Shown: positions 8,532-16,833, numbered from the stretch's first letter. The stretch is DNA of 57,884 bases from Curtobacterium sp. GC_Cur_3 (GCF_026544205.1 NZ_JALNUI010000026.1:1-57884); one strand, 5' to 3'. Notes: generated by a model from the sequence alone, not told the origin. Made by a program: numbers and translations.

Positions 8532-9455
8532 TCAGACCGAGCCGCGGCGCACCAACCACTCCGCGGCGGCCAGCCCCTCGCTGCGCTGGAAGCCCCGCAG
8601 CGTCGGCATGGCCGGCGGTGCCGGACGCGAGGCCTTCTCCAGGAACATCCCCGCGAGACCGGCGAGCACCGCGTCCACCGCCTCCGAGGGCACCCCGGCG
8701 AAGACCCGGTGGGCCTGGAGGTGCTGCTCCACGTCGACGTCCTCGCCCCGGACCAGGGTGTCGAGCAGGTACGTCAGCGGGTCGAGCCAGTGCGCGCCGA
8801 TGCCGGCCCACGGCCAGTCGACGACCCACACGACACCGTCGGCGTCCACGAGCAGGTTGTCCGCCCGGCAGTCGAGGTGCAGCAGGTGCTCGCCGTCGGC
8901 CGCCGCAGCGCCGTCGCGTGCCAGCTCGGCGAACGCTGTGGAACGCTCCGCGACGGCGGTCGGCACGACGTCGGGGAATCCGGCCTCGCGCATCCGGTCC
9001 CATGCGCCGAACTCCTCGGCGAGGTCCTCGGCAGCACGAGGCAGCGCGGCGAGCGGTCCCGTGGCCATCGGCAGGGTGTCGAGCGCGTCGAGCACCGCGG
9101 TCACCTCGGATCCGTCACCGAGCGCACCGGGATGCCGCCCGGGCACGTCGTCGAGCACTAGGGCGATCCAGTCGTCGTGCCGCAGGGTCGCCAGCAGTCG
9201 CGGCGCCTGCACGGTCGTGGGCAGCAGCGCCATCACGCGCGACTCCTGCTCGTGGAACGCGAAGCCGTCCGGGTTGCGTGCCCGGGAGAGCGTCTTGACG
9301 AAGGCGCGACGGCCCTCGGTCGTGACGACGCGGTCGGCACCGCCGGGGGACCAACCGCCGGCCTGCGAGATCGCGTGCTCGATCGGCCCACCCAGCAGCT
9401 CCTCGACCTGCGTGCGCAGTGCGGTCGGTACGTCGGTCCACGTCGTGCGCCCCAT
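8532..9455 (-). CDS. Aminoglycoside/choline-kinase-like phosphotransferase
   Basis: This 307-residue protein has the APH-type kinase fold. The catalytic loop LLHLDCRADNLL (HxDxxxxN) is near residue 206 and the metal-binding Asp follows in VVDWPWAG. An N-terminal lobe with a likely ATP-binding lysine (RRAFVKT) precedes them. Family members phosphorylate hydroxyls of small molecules or antibiotics; resistance cannot be concluded from sequence. The ATG at 9453-9455 is preferred because the in-frame sequence upstream is the palindromic repeat at 9501-9544, not protein. TACCGT lies 8 bases before it. Confidence 0.85.
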   Translation of the reverse strand: MGRTTWTDVPTALRTQVEELLGGPIEHAISQAGGWSPGGADRVVTTEGRRAFVKTLSRARNPDGFAFHEQESRVMALLPTTVQAPRLLATLRHDDWIALVLDDVPGRHPGALGDGSEVTAVLDALDTLPMATGPLAALPRAAEDLAEEFGAWDRMREAGFPDVVPTAVAERSTAFAELARDGAAAADGEHLLHLDCRADNLLVDADGVVWVVDWPWAGIGAHWLDPLTYLLDTLVRGEDVDVEQHLQAHRVFAGVPSEAVDAVLAGLAGMFLEKASRPAPPAMPTLRGFQRSEGLAAAEWLVRRGSV

Positions 9456-9500
9456 GCCGTCCGACGGTAGCGGACGCGGCAGCGCCGACCCGACGCACAC

Positions 9501-9544
9501 CGGACGGGAGGCTCGTGGCGGGCCCGCCACGAGCCTCCCGTCCG
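9501..9544. repeat. Dispersed GGGAGGCTCG palindrome, perfect 44-bp copy
   Basis: The two 22-base halves are exact reverse complements with GGGCCC at the centre and no loop. It lies upstream of the phosphotransferase gene and downstream of the glsB-like gene. Apart from the centre it matches the element at 8364-8407. It could cruciform in DNA or fold as a hairpin in RNA. Confidence 0.9.
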
Positions 9545-9673
9545 CCCCGCCGCCAGCCGCCAGCACGGTGCGCGGTCTTCCGCTCCGTGCGAGCTTGCAC
9601 TCCCCGTGCGCCACCGCGACCTCGCACCGAGTGCGCAACCGCGCACCAGCCATCACAGGTCACCCCGGAACGG

Positions 9674-9721
9674 CCGACGGGGGCGTGCCGTGGTCATGTG
9701 ACCACTGCACGCCCCCGTCGG
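9674..9721. terminator. Strong hairpin downstream of the GlsB-like gene
   Basis: Arms 9674-9688 and 9707-9721 pair perfectly over 15 bp. Inside them a further 7-bp pair (GTGGTCA with TGACCAC) closes on a 2-base loop. It sits 18 bases after the minus-strand stop at 9740 and is a likely terminator. Confidence 0.75.
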
Positions 9722-9739
9722 GCACTGCTCCTGCTGAGA

Positions 9740-10015
9740 TCAGCGGCGCGAGCCCTTGCCCGCGAAGCGGGTGTAGAGGAACAGCACGATGATGGCGCCG
9801 ATGACGGAGCCGATGATGCCGGCCGGCTGGAAGAAGCCGTCCATCGGGTCGTGCTGGAAGATCAGGAACCCGAGGAACCCGCCGACGAACGAACCGACGA
9901 TGCCGAGGACGATCGTCATGAGGATCGACAGGTTCTGCTTGCCGGGGATGATCAGGCGCGCGAGCGCACCGGCGATCAGTCCGACGATGATCAAGCTGAT
10001 GATGAGACCGAGCAC
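9740..10015 (-). CDS. GlsB/YeaQ/YmgE family membrane protein
   Basis: This 91-residue protein has three glycine-rich membrane segments and the family pattern GLIAGALARLIIPGK near residue 12, followed by GIVGSFVGGFLG and GSVIGAIIVL. These are small stress-associated envelope proteins, historically called transglycosylase-associated proteins; no enzyme activity is established. The GTG start at 10013-10015 follows an AGGAGG ribosome site directly (CCAGGAGGACACC), which decides the start. Upstream in-frame codons are not needed. Confidence 0.9.
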   Translation of the reverse strand: MLGLIISLIIVGLIAGALARLIIPGKQNLSILMTIVLGIVGSFVGGFLGFLIFQHDPMDGFFQPAGIIGSVIGAIIVLFLYTRFAGKGSRR

Positions 10016-10042
10016 GGTGTCCTCCTGGTGGAACGAACGAAT

Positions 10043-10068
10043 CGGCACCGACGGGATCGTCGGTGCCG
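10043..10068. terminator. Hairpin between the glutaredoxin-like and GlsB-like genes
   Basis: A perfect 11-bp stem (10043-10053 with 10058-10068) encloses the loop GGAT. On the minus strand it follows the glutaredoxin-like gene and precedes the GlsB-like gene, so it may act as a terminator or leader hairpin. Confidence 0.55.
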
Positions 10069-10164
10069 AGGTCAACCCCAGAGTCAACACGGCGGAGCAC
10101 ATCGGTGCCCATTTCCGCGTCTTCTGGCTGTTTCGTCGTCCCGGAGCAGCCGGGTCGGGCGGTC

Positions 10165-10428
10165 TCAGACCAGGTTCGAGGCCTCGAGTTCGGCCTGCAG
10201 CTCCGCGTCGGAGGGCTCGACGAAGTGCTTGCCGTTCGGCAGCACCACGACGGGGATGCTCTTGCGTCCGCTGATCTCCTCGGCGCGGGCGGCTGCGGAC
10301 AGGTCGGCCTCGACGTCCACGTACGTGTAGTCCACGCCGAGCCGGTCGAGCAGCGCCTTCGAACGGCGGCAGTCGCGGCACCAGTCCGCGCCGAACATGG
10401 TCACCTGGTCGTACGTCACGTCGGTCAT
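10165..10428 (-). CDS. Glutaredoxin-like protein (mycoredoxin type)
   Basis: This 87-residue thioredoxin-fold protein carries the redox motif CRDC (GADWCRDCRRSK, residues 14-24). The conserved cis-proline segment is SIPVVVLPNGKHFVEPSDAE. The layout and the C-terminal PSDAEL helix match mycoredoxins, which reduce mycothiol mixed disulfides in Actinobacteria; NrdH-type function is the alternative. The ATG at 10426-10428 gives the usual family length; a start eleven codons upstream is possible because neither has a good ribosome site. It diverges from the PrsW-like gene, 72 bases away. Confidence 0.87.
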   Translation of the reverse strand: MTDVTYDQVTMFGADWCRDCRRSKALLDRLGVDYTYVDVEADLSAAARAEEISGRKSIPVVVLPNGKHFVEPSDAELQAELEASNLV

Positions 10429-10500
10429 GTGGGGGAGAACCACCGCGACGGTCGTGGACATTCCCGGCACCGACCTGCCCCCGCGGAGCACGATGGGCGC

Positions 10501-11463
10501 ATGGCCATGACCCCCGCCGTCCCCGTGGACCACCCGCACCATCGCCGAGGCTGGTGGTGGAAGACCCTGCTCGTCGGCTTCCTGCTCTGGGCGGTGACGA
10601 TCGTCGTGACGGTGTTCACCAGCAACACGAACCTCGTCCCGACGATCATCCTGCTGGGCAGCTTCCTGGTGCCCTTCACCGTGGTGCTGTTCGTGATCGA
10701 ACGGGTCACGGGCACGGTCAGCACGATGCAGCTCGTCACGGCGTTCTTCGTCGGCGGGATCCTCGGCGTGCTCGGGGCGTCGCTGCTCGAGTCGGACCTG
10801 CGGCAGGGCGCGCTCATCTACGTCGTGGTCGGCTTCGTGGAGGAGTTCGTCAAGGGCGTCCTGCTCGTCGTGGTGGGGTGGCGGGTCCGCCCGAAGACCG
10901 CCAGGCAGGGGGCACTCCTCGGCGCGACCGTGGGTGCGGGCTTCGCGGCGTTCGAGTCGGCCGGCTACGCCTTCAACGCGGCGATCACCGCCCGCGGCAT
11001 CGACCTGGTGTCCCTGCTGCAGACCGAGGTGATCCGCGCGATCCTCTCCCCGGTCGGCCACGTGCTCTGGACGGCGATCCTCGGGGCCGTGCTGTTCGGC
11101 GCGTCCCACGGTCGGCCCCGCTTCCGCTGGACCTGGACCGTCCTGGTGACCTACGTCGTGGTGTCGCTGCTGCACGGGCTCTACGACTCGAACGCGACGA
11201 TCTCGACGCTGCTCGCCTTCGTGTTCACGGGGACGCCGCTCTCCGCCGCGCAGAACGGTGCCGTGCCCCTGGCGATCTCCGGGCTCGCGTCGACGCTCTA
11301 CGTGGTGGGGCTCGCGCTCGTGTCGGCGATCGGGGTCGCGGTGCTCATCGGCGTGCAGGTGCACTTCCGGAACCGGGCCCGGCGTCAGGGTCTGGACCCG
11401 TCCGGGGCCGGAGCGGCGGGGGTCGGCTGGTACGACGCGCCCCACCCGCGCCCGCTCGACTGA
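10501..11463 (+). CDS. PrsW family intramembrane metalloprotease
   Basis: This 320-residue protein has about eight hydrophobic segments. It carries the PrsW motifs: EEFVKG in a membrane helix near residue 114, FESAGYAFN further on, SPVGHVLWT, and LLHGLYDSN with the later conserved His and Asp. PrsW proteases cut membrane proteins within the bilayer, in Bacillus the anti-sigma factor RsiW; no sigma or anti-sigma gene is adjacent here, so the target is unknown. Two ATGs two codons apart (10501 and 10507) could start it. The C-terminal 30 residues are a short cytoplasmic tail. Confidence 0.88.
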   Translation: MAMTPAVPVDHPHHRRGWWWKTLLVGFLLWAVTIVVTVFTSNTNLVPTIILLGSFLVPFTVVLFVIERVTGTVSTMQLVTAFFVGGILGVLGASLLESDLRQGALIYVVVGFVEEFVKGVLLVVVGWRVRPKTARQGALLGATVGAGFAAFESAGYAFNAAITARGIDLVSLLQTEVIRAILSPVGHVLWTAILGAVLFGASHGRPRFRWTWTVLVTYVVVSLLHGLYDSNATISTLLAFVFTGTPLSAAQNGAVPLAISGLASTLYVVGLALVSAIGVAVLIGVQVHFRNRARRQGLDPSGAGAAGVGWYDAPHPRPLD

Positions 11464-11520
11464 CCGCGACGGCGGCGGCGGCGAAGTCCGCGGGAACGCC
11501 GCCGGCACCCGCCCCCGCCC

Positions 11521-11526
11521 TACGAT
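11521..11526 (+). promoter_or_regulatory. -10 element of a leaderless promoter (SAHH-like operon)
   Basis: TACGAT is followed by exactly 6 bases and the ATG at 11533. Transcription would begin at or next to the start codon, and no ribosome site is present. The same TACGAT plus 6 spacing precedes tyrS. Confidence 0.6.
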
Positions 11527-11532
11527 TGCCCC

Positions 11533-13221
11533 ATGCCGCCAGGACCCGACGTCGCGACGCGCTCCTGGGCCTCGGCCGCCGTCCGGCGCTTCGCCGCCGC
11601 CACGAACCTGCTCGTCGCCGCCCGCCGCTTCCGCCTGGTGGGCGGCGACCCCCGCGACCGCCAGGCCCTGCACGGGCTGTTGACCGGCCTCGGCGCCCGA
11701 GCGGCCGCGGACCACGAGCCCGTCGACCAGCTCTGGTGCCTCGGCGACCCGGAGGAGAGCACCGCCGCCGTCGAGCGCGAGGCCGACCGACCCCGCGGCG
11801 AGACCCTCGTCGTGATCGACGCCGGACGACACCTCCCCGCGGTCGACGAGGACGCCTTCGGGCCCGTCGCCCCCGCCCGACCCGGGGTGCTCGCCGTGCC
11901 GATGCTCTCCGACGACGTGTTCCTCGTCTCCACGGGCCGCGACCCCGAGGACGACCCCGCAGCCGACGCCCGCCTGGGCTGGGCACGACGGGCGATGCCG
12001 GTCTCCCGCGCGGTCGCCGCCGAGCTCCGGGACGGCGGCCTGCTCCGCGGCACCCGCATCGGCGTCGCCATGGTCCTCGAGCCGAAGACCGCCGTGCTGA
12101 GCCTGCTGCTCCGCGACACCGGCGCCGAGGTCGTCGTCTACGCCCACGCCGACGAGACCGACGACGCCGTGGCTGAGGCGCTCCGACGGGCCGGCCTGCC
12201 CGTGTTCGCCGAGTCCACCGCGACGCTCGCGCGGCAGAAGGAGCTCGCCCTGGCGATGCTCGACACCCGCCCGCACGTCCTGCTCGACGACGGCGCACAC
12301 CTGATCCGTCTGGCCCACCAGGAGCGCCCGGACCTGCTGCCGACGATGCTCGGCGCAGCGGAGGAGACCACGAGCGGACTCCGCCCCCTCCGCGTGATGG
12401 CCGCCCGGGGAGCGCTCGGCATCCCCGTGGTCGCCGTGAACGACGCCCGCACCAAGACCTTCTTCGACAACCGGTATGGCACCGGGCAGTCGACGGTCTT
12501 CGCGGTCCTCGACCTGGTCGACGGGCTCACCTCCGGTACACATCGGGTCCGACCGGGAGGCTCGGCGGTCGTCGCCGGGTACGGGCACGTCGGCGAGGGG
12601 GTCGCGCTGGTGCTCCGCGCGCTCGGGTTCAGCGTCACGGTCGCCGAGACCGACCCCGTCCGCGCCCTGCAGGCCCTGTTCGCCGGCCACACGGTCGCCC
12701 CGCTCGTCGACGCGGTCCGCGGGGCCGACCTGGTGATGAGCGCGACCGGGGTCGGCGACACGATCAGCCTCGACGTGCTCCGTGCCTGCGCCCCCGACGC
12801 CGTGGTCGCGGTCGCCGGTGGGGTCGAGCACGAGGTCGCGCTCGATGCCGCCCTCGCCTCGGGAGCCGCACTGAGCACCGTCGGGCGGAAGGCCGAGCGC
12901 CTGACGTTCCCCGGGGCCGCGTCCGGGCCGGTCGTGCTGGACCGCGGCGGCTGCATCAACATCACCGCGGCCGAAGGCAACCCGGTCGAGATCATGGACC
13001 TCTCCTTCGCGGCGCAGCTCGGTGCCGTGCGGATGCTCCTCGAGCACGGCGACGAGCTCGAGCGCGCCGTCGTGCCGATCGACCCCGCGGTGGACGAGGC
13101 GACCGCCCGCGCGGCGCTCGCCGCCTTCGGGAGCCGAGTCGAGCCTCCCGTCCGTGTTGCCGAACACCCCGTGGACCGCGAGCCGGACGTCCGGACCAGC
13201 CGCTTCGGGGACCCCGCATGA
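11533..13221 (+). CDS. Adenosylhomocysteinase-like protein with extended N-terminus
   Basis: This 562-residue protein is a diverged S-adenosylhomocysteine hydrolase homologue. Residues about 150-530 match the family: ARRAMPVSRAV, PKTAVL, LLDDGAHL, EETTSG (277-282), VNDARTKTFFDN (302-313, keeping the catalytic Lys and Asp), the NAD motif GYGHVG (349-354), and a GCINITAAEGNP segment. Differences are an unrelated N-terminal extension of about 140 residues and loss of the family's active-site His in the CLHMT region (here GVAMVLEP). The usual C-terminal tail bearing Lys and Tyr for NAD is also missing. It overlaps a deaminase-type gene (ATGA). It may split SAH, inosylhomocysteine or a related nucleoside. 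The last residues are encoded by a fragment of the palindromic repeat (13141-13154). Confidence 0.8.
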   Translation: MPPGPDVATRSWASAAVRRFAAATNLLVAARRFRLVGGDPRDRQALHGLLTGLGARAAADHEPVDQLWCLGDPEESTAAVEREADRPRGETLVVIDAGRHLPAVDEDAFGPVAPARPGVLAVPMLSDDVFLVSTGRDPEDDPAADARLGWARRAMPVSRAVAAELRDGGLLRGTRIGVAMVLEPKTAVLSLLLRDTGAEVVVYAHADETDDAVAEALRRAGLPVFAESTATLARQKELALAMLDTRPHVLLDDGAHLIRLAHQERPDLLPTMLGAAEETTSGLRPLRVMAARGALGIPVVAVNDARTKTFFDNRYGTGQSTVFAVLDLVDGLTSGTHRVRPGGSAVVAGYGHVGEGVALVLRALGFSVTVAETDPVRALQALFAGHTVAPLVDAVRGADLVMSATGVGDTISLDVLRACAPDAVVAVAGGVEHEVALDAALASGAALSTVGRKAERLTFPGAASGPVVLDRGGCINITAAEGNPVEIMDLSFAAQLGAVRMLLEHGDELERAVVPIDPAVDEATARAALAAFGSRVEPPVRVAEHPVDREPDVRTSRFGDPA

Positions 13222-14549
13222 GCGGGGTGACGGCCGCGACCACCGTGCACTCCGCCCGGATCGTCGTGCCGATGACCGCGCCGCCCATCGCCGACGGTGC
13301 CGTCGCGGTGCGGGACGGGCGGATCCTGCACGTCGGCGAGCGGTCCTGGGTCGTCGACCAGCTCGACGGCAGCGCGTTCACCGAGCGGCGCTGGCGGGGT
13401 GCCCTGCTGCCCGGGCTCGTGAACGCACACTCCCATCTGCAGTACACCGGCATGGCCAGTGTCGGCTCCGGCCAGTACGCCGGTTTCGAGGACTGGGCCG
13501 CCGCGTTCAACCGCGACTACGCCGAACCGCACGACTGGCGAGCAGAAGCCGCGGACGGCGCGCGCCGCTCGATCGTCGCGGGGGTGACGAGCATCGCCGA
13601 CGTCGTGACGGACATCGAGGCCGCGACCGCGCTCGAGGACGCCGGACTCGGCGGGATCGCCTACTGGGAGGTGATGGACTGGGAGAACGCGGCCTGGCAG
13701 CAGCACGGCCGCGACCAGGTCCTCGACGAACTCGCCCGGATCCCGACCACGCCGGGGGCCGGACTGTCCCCGCACGCGCCGTACTCGCTCGACGTCGCAC
13801 CGCTGCTGGAGCTCCCCGACATCGTGCGGCAGCGGGGGCTGCGCCTGCACCTGCACCTCGGCGAGGCCGCCTTCGAGGGGGAGCGGCTCGCGGGGGTCGA
13901 CGGCACCGACCTGCACGGCACCGACTGGCACCTGGCGAACGCGCCGTCGTTCCGGGCCATGCGCGCGCTCGGGTTCGGCGCGAGCGCGACCGCGTTCGTG
14001 GACCGGCTCGGCGTCCTCGGGCCGGACTGCCACATCGCGCACGGCGTGTACATGACGGCCGCCGACCGTGCGCTGCTCCGAGCCCGCGGGACCGCCGTGG
14101 CGCTGTGCCCGCGGTCGAACGCGGTCATCGGCCTCGACCCGCCGCCCGTCGCGGACTACCTCCGTGAAGGCAGCCCGATCGCGATCGGCACCGACTCGCT
14201 GTCCTCGTCCCCGTCGCTCGACCTGATGGCCGACGTCACCGCGCTGCACCGGATCGCCCGCGCGCAGGGGTACGGCGACCGCGACCTGCACGAACGGCTG
14301 CTCGCGGCCGCGACGCTCGGTGGGGCACACGCGATGGGGCTCGCCGTCGGGCAGGACCGGATCGGACACCTCGCCGTCGGGGCCCGCGCGGACCTGGCCG
14401 TGTTCGACGTCGACAGCCGGACGGTGCCCGACGCGCTCGCCGAACTCGTGGAGGACGGGGCCGGGCGTGCGGTCGCCACGGTGATCCGCGGGACGGTGCG
14501 CGCCGACGGGCGTCCGGACCGGCCGCAGGGCGGGAGGATGGTGGCATGA
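13218..14549 (+). CDS. Amidohydrolase, SAH/MTA or aminofutalosine deaminase type
   Basis: This 443-residue protein is a metal-dependent hydrolase of the TRZ/ATZ and cytosine-deaminase-like group. It has HSH at residues 71-73, SPHAPYS, HLHLGE near 210, HIAHG near 273 and GTDSLSS near 317. These are the metal and catalytic residues of deaminases acting on S-adenosylhomocysteine, methylthioadenosine, 5'-deoxyadenosine or aminofutalosine. Its ATG overlaps the stop of the SAHH-like gene, which favours an S-adenosyl nucleoside as substrate. No other menaquinone gene is adjacent, which argues weakly against aminofutalosine. Confidence 0.85.
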   Translation: MSGVTAATTVHSARIVVPMTAPPIADGAVAVRDGRILHVGERSWVVDQLDGSAFTERRWRGALLPGLVNAHSHLQYTGMASVGSGQYAGFEDWAAAFNRDYAEPHDWRAEAADGARRSIVAGVTSIADVVTDIEAATALEDAGLGGIAYWEVMDWENAAWQQHGRDQVLDELARIPTTPGAGLSPHAPYSLDVAPLLELPDIVRQRGLRLHLHLGEAAFEGERLAGVDGTDLHGTDWHLANAPSFRAMRALGFGASATAFVDRLGVLGPDCHIAHGVYMTAADRALLRARGTAVALCPRSNAVIGLDPPPVADYLREGSPIAIGTDSLSSSPSLDLMADVTALHRIARAQGYGDRDLHERLLAAATLGGAHAMGLAVGQDRIGHLAVGARADLAVFDVDSRTVPDALAELVEDGAGRAVATVIRGTVRADGRPDRPQGGRMVA

Positions 14550-15025
14550 CGAAGCAGATGGCACGACGGACCGTCGACGGTGAGGTCATCGAGTGGCTCG
14601 ACGTGCCCCAGCGCGCAGCGGCCCTCGGGATGGAGCCCCACCCGGAGGGCGGCTGGTACGTCCGCACGTGGACCTCCCCGGCGACCGTGACGACCTCCGC
14701 GGGCGAGCGGCCCGCCGCCACCCTCATCCACTTCCTGCTGCCGCCGGGGGAGTCGTCCGCCTGGCACCGGGTCACGAGCGACGAGATCTGGATGTGGCAC
14801 GGACCGGACTCGGTCGTGCTCGAGCTCGGCGGGTCCGGCGACCAGCCCGAACCCGGGGCGCAGATCACCCTCGGGCCGGACGCCGGCCGTGACCGCGTGA
14901 ACGACGCGCAGGCGTTCGTGCGCGGCGGCGTGTGGCAGCGGACCCTGCCCGGCGACGGCGAGGTCCTCGTGAGCTGCCTGGTCTCCCCGGGCTTCTCGTT
15001 CGAGGACTTCACGCTCTCGTCCTGA
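14546..15025 (+). CDS. DUF985-type cupin domain protein
   Basis: This 159-residue single-domain cupin has the family hallmark PHPEGGWYVRTW near residue 31, then ATLIHFLLPPGESSAWHRV and DEIWMWHGPD. It is a beta-barrel fold that may bind a metal or sugar; biochemical function is not established for the family. The ATG at 14546 overlaps the amidohydrolase stop (ATGA), making three co-translated genes. Its role in the nucleoside unit is unknown. Confidence 0.85.
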   Translation: MTKQMARRTVDGEVIEWLDVPQRAAALGMEPHPEGGWYVRTWTSPATVTTSAGERPAATLIHFLLPPGESSAWHRVTSDEIWMWHGPDSVVLELGGSGDQPEPGAQITLGPDAGRDRVNDAQAFVRGGVWQRTLPGDGEVLVSCLVSPGFSFEDFTLSS

Positions 15026-15068
15026 CGCCCCATGACGGCGCAGGTCGCGGTGGTGTACCAGTTCCCCG

Positions 15069-15074
15069 TACGAT
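15069..15074 (+). promoter_or_regulatory. -10 element of the amino-acid ABC importer operon
   Basis: TACGAT lies 37 bases before the GTG start at 15112. A GAAGG ribosome site precedes that start, so this operon has a normal leader, unlike many neighbours. No clear -35 is visible. Confidence 0.45.
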
Positions 15075-15111
15075 TCCTCCTGCCCCCACGCCCCCCTGAC
15101 GAAGGCCCCTC

Positions 15112-15933
15112 GTGACCCTCACCCGCCGTCTGTCCCTCGCCATCGCGGCCGCTGCCGTCGCCGCCATCGCGCTGTCCGCCTGCTCCGCCGGGGGCTCGGG
15201 CAGCTCCGACGGTGCCGTCACCGACGGCAAGCTCACGATCGCGACCGGGCAGCCCGCGTACTCCCCGTGGGTGGAGGACAACAAGCCGCAGTCCGGCAAG
15301 GGCTTCGAGTCCGCCGTGGCGTACGCCGTCGCGAAGGAGATGGGCTACGCCAAGTCCGACGTGGTGTGGAAGCGCTCGACCTTCGACAGCGCGGTCGCCC
15401 CTGGTCCGAAGGACTGGGACCTGAACATCCAGCAGTTCTCGATCTCGTCGCAGCGCAAGAAGGCCGTCGACATGTCGTCGCCGTACTACACGACGACCCA
15501 GGCCGTCGTGACGACGAAGACCTCGAAGGCGGTCGACGACACCACGATCGCGACGCTGAAGCAGGACACGATCGGCGTCGCTGCCGGTTCGACGAGCATC
15601 ACCAGCGTGAAGGACACCCTCGGCGTCACCCCGCAGGTGTTCAACTCGAACGACGACGCCGTGCTGGCGCTGAAGTCCGGCCAGATCGACGCCATCGTCA
15701 CCGACCTGCCCACCGCGTTCTACATGTCCTCCGCGCAGCTCGACGACGGCACCGTCTCGGCGCAGTTCCCCGCCGACGGCAAGGGCGACCAGTTCGGGTT
15801 CGTGCTGCCCAAGGACTCCGAGCTGACCAAGAAGGTCGACGCGGCCGTCAAGAAGCTCGACGACGACGGCACGCTGCAGGACCTGCAGACCAAGTGGCTG
15901 TCATCGAAGACGAACACCCCCGTCCTGAAGTAG
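15112..15933 (+). CDS. Polar amino-acid ABC transporter, substrate-binding lipoprotein
   Basis: This 273-residue exported lipoprotein has a signal peptide of about 24 residues ending in the lipobox LSAC, so the mature Cys would be lipid-anchored outside the membrane. The rest is a family 3 solute-binding domain, including DWDLNIQQFSISSQRKKAVD and SGQIDAIVTDLPTA. The ligand is probably a polar or charged amino acid; the exact one cannot be read. GTG start at 15112 with GAAGG upstream. It leads an operon with permease and ATPase genes. Confidence 0.93.
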   Translation: MTLTRRLSLAIAAAAVAAIALSACSAGGSGSSDGAVTDGKLTIATGQPAYSPWVEDNKPQSGKGFESAVAYAVAKEMGYAKSDVVWKRSTFDSAVAPGPKDWDLNIQQFSISSQRKKAVDMSSPYYTTTQAVVTTKTSKAVDDTTIATLKQDTIGVAAGSTSITSVKDTLGVTPQVFNSNDDAVLALKSGQIDAIVTDLPTAFYMSSAQLDDGTVSAQFPADGKGDQFGFVLPKDSELTKKVDAAVKKLDDDGTLQDLQTKWLSSKTNTPVLK

Positions 15934-15936
15934 CAC

Positions 15937-16833
15937 GTGACCCTCCCAGCAGGAGCCGGCGCGGGCACCCCCGTCGCGGCACCGGGACCGGCGCCGGCAC
16001 CCAGCCAGATCGAGCTCGAACGCCGGCTCTGGCGCCGCCAGCGCGGCCGCCGCTCCGTCGTGATGTCCGTCGTCTCGACGCTCGTCGTCCTGGCGATCGC
16101 GTACTTCGGCGTCGTCAACACCCCGGGCTGGGCCGCCGTCCAGCAGTCGTTCTTCGATCCGGGCGTCGCCGCCTCGACGTTCCCCGACATCCTGCTCGGT
16201 CTGTGGCTGAACGTGCGGATCCTGTTCTTCGCGTCGATCGGCGTCGCGGTGTTCGGCACCGTGCTCGCCGTCGTGCGGGGCCTGCGCAGCCCGGTGTTCT
16301 TCCCGCTCCGGATGCTCGCGACCGCCTACACCGACCTGTTCCGCGGCCTGCCGCTCATCATCGTGCTCTACCTGGTCGGCTTCGGCCTGCCCGGCCTCGG
16401 CGTCTTCCCCCGGCTGCCGCCGGAGTTCTGGGGCACGATCGCGATCGTGCTGACGTACTCGTCCTACGTCGCCGAGGTGCTCCGCGCCGGCATGGAGGCC
16501 GTGCACCCGTCCCAGCGCCTGGCCGCGCGGTCGCTCGGCCTGTCCCACACCCAGACGCTGCGGCTGGTCGTGCTGCCGCAGGCGATCCGCAAGGTCACGC
16601 CCGCGCTGATGAACGACTTCGTCTCGATGCAGAAGGACGTCGGCCTGGTGTCGATCCTCGGCGCGGTCGACGCCGTGCGGTCGGCGCAGATCGCCCAGGC
16701 GGAGACCTACAACTTCACGCCGTACCTGGTCGCCGGCCTGCTCTTCGTCGTGATCAGCCTGCCGCTCATCCGGGTCACGGACGCCATCGCCCGGCGGCAG
16801 CAGCGGCGCGAACAGATCGGCGGCACCGTATGA
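15937..16833 (+). CDS. Polar amino-acid ABC transporter permease
   Basis: This 298-residue inner-membrane protein has one N-terminal membrane segment, a periplasm-like loop, and a BPD_transp_1 core. The core carries the HisM/GlnP-type coupling stretch AGMEAVHPSQRLAARSLG and QAIRKVTPALMNDF. The first 45 residues are an alanine/proline- and arginine-rich cytoplasmic extension. The GTG start lies 3 bases after the binding-protein stop, and its stop overlaps the ATPase start (ATGA). A single permease gene suggests a homodimeric channel. Confidence 0.93.
   Translation: MTLPAGAGAGTPVAAPGPAPAPSQIELERRLWRRQRGRRSVVMSVVSTLVVLAIAYFGVVNTPGWAAVQQSFFDPGVAASTFPDILLGLWLNVRILFFASIGVAVFGTVLAVVRGLRSPVFFPLRMLATAYTDLFRGLPLIIVLYLVGFGLPGLGVFPRLPPEFWGTIAIVLTYSSYVAEVLRAGMEAVHPSQRLAARSLGLSHTQTLRLVVLPQAIRKVTPALMNDFVSMQKDVGLVSILGAVDAVRSAQIAQAETYNFTPYLVAGLLFVVISLPLIRVTDAIARRQQRREQIGGTV

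Noticed and set aside
8532..9455. Antibiotic resistance gene
   Set aside because: The APH-type fold is shared by many housekeeping kinases, and no resistance-specific features or mobile context are visible.
10429..13167. Long minus-strand frame opposite the PrsW and SAHH-like genes
   Set aside because: It is the shadow of strongly coding plus-strand genes in very GC-rich DNA. Its only real part is the glutaredoxin-like protein at 10165-10428.
13218..14549. Menaquinone (futalosine) pathway enzyme
   Set aside because: The fold permits aminofutalosine deamination, but no other futalosine gene is nearby, and the SAHH-like partner points to S-adenosyl nucleosides.
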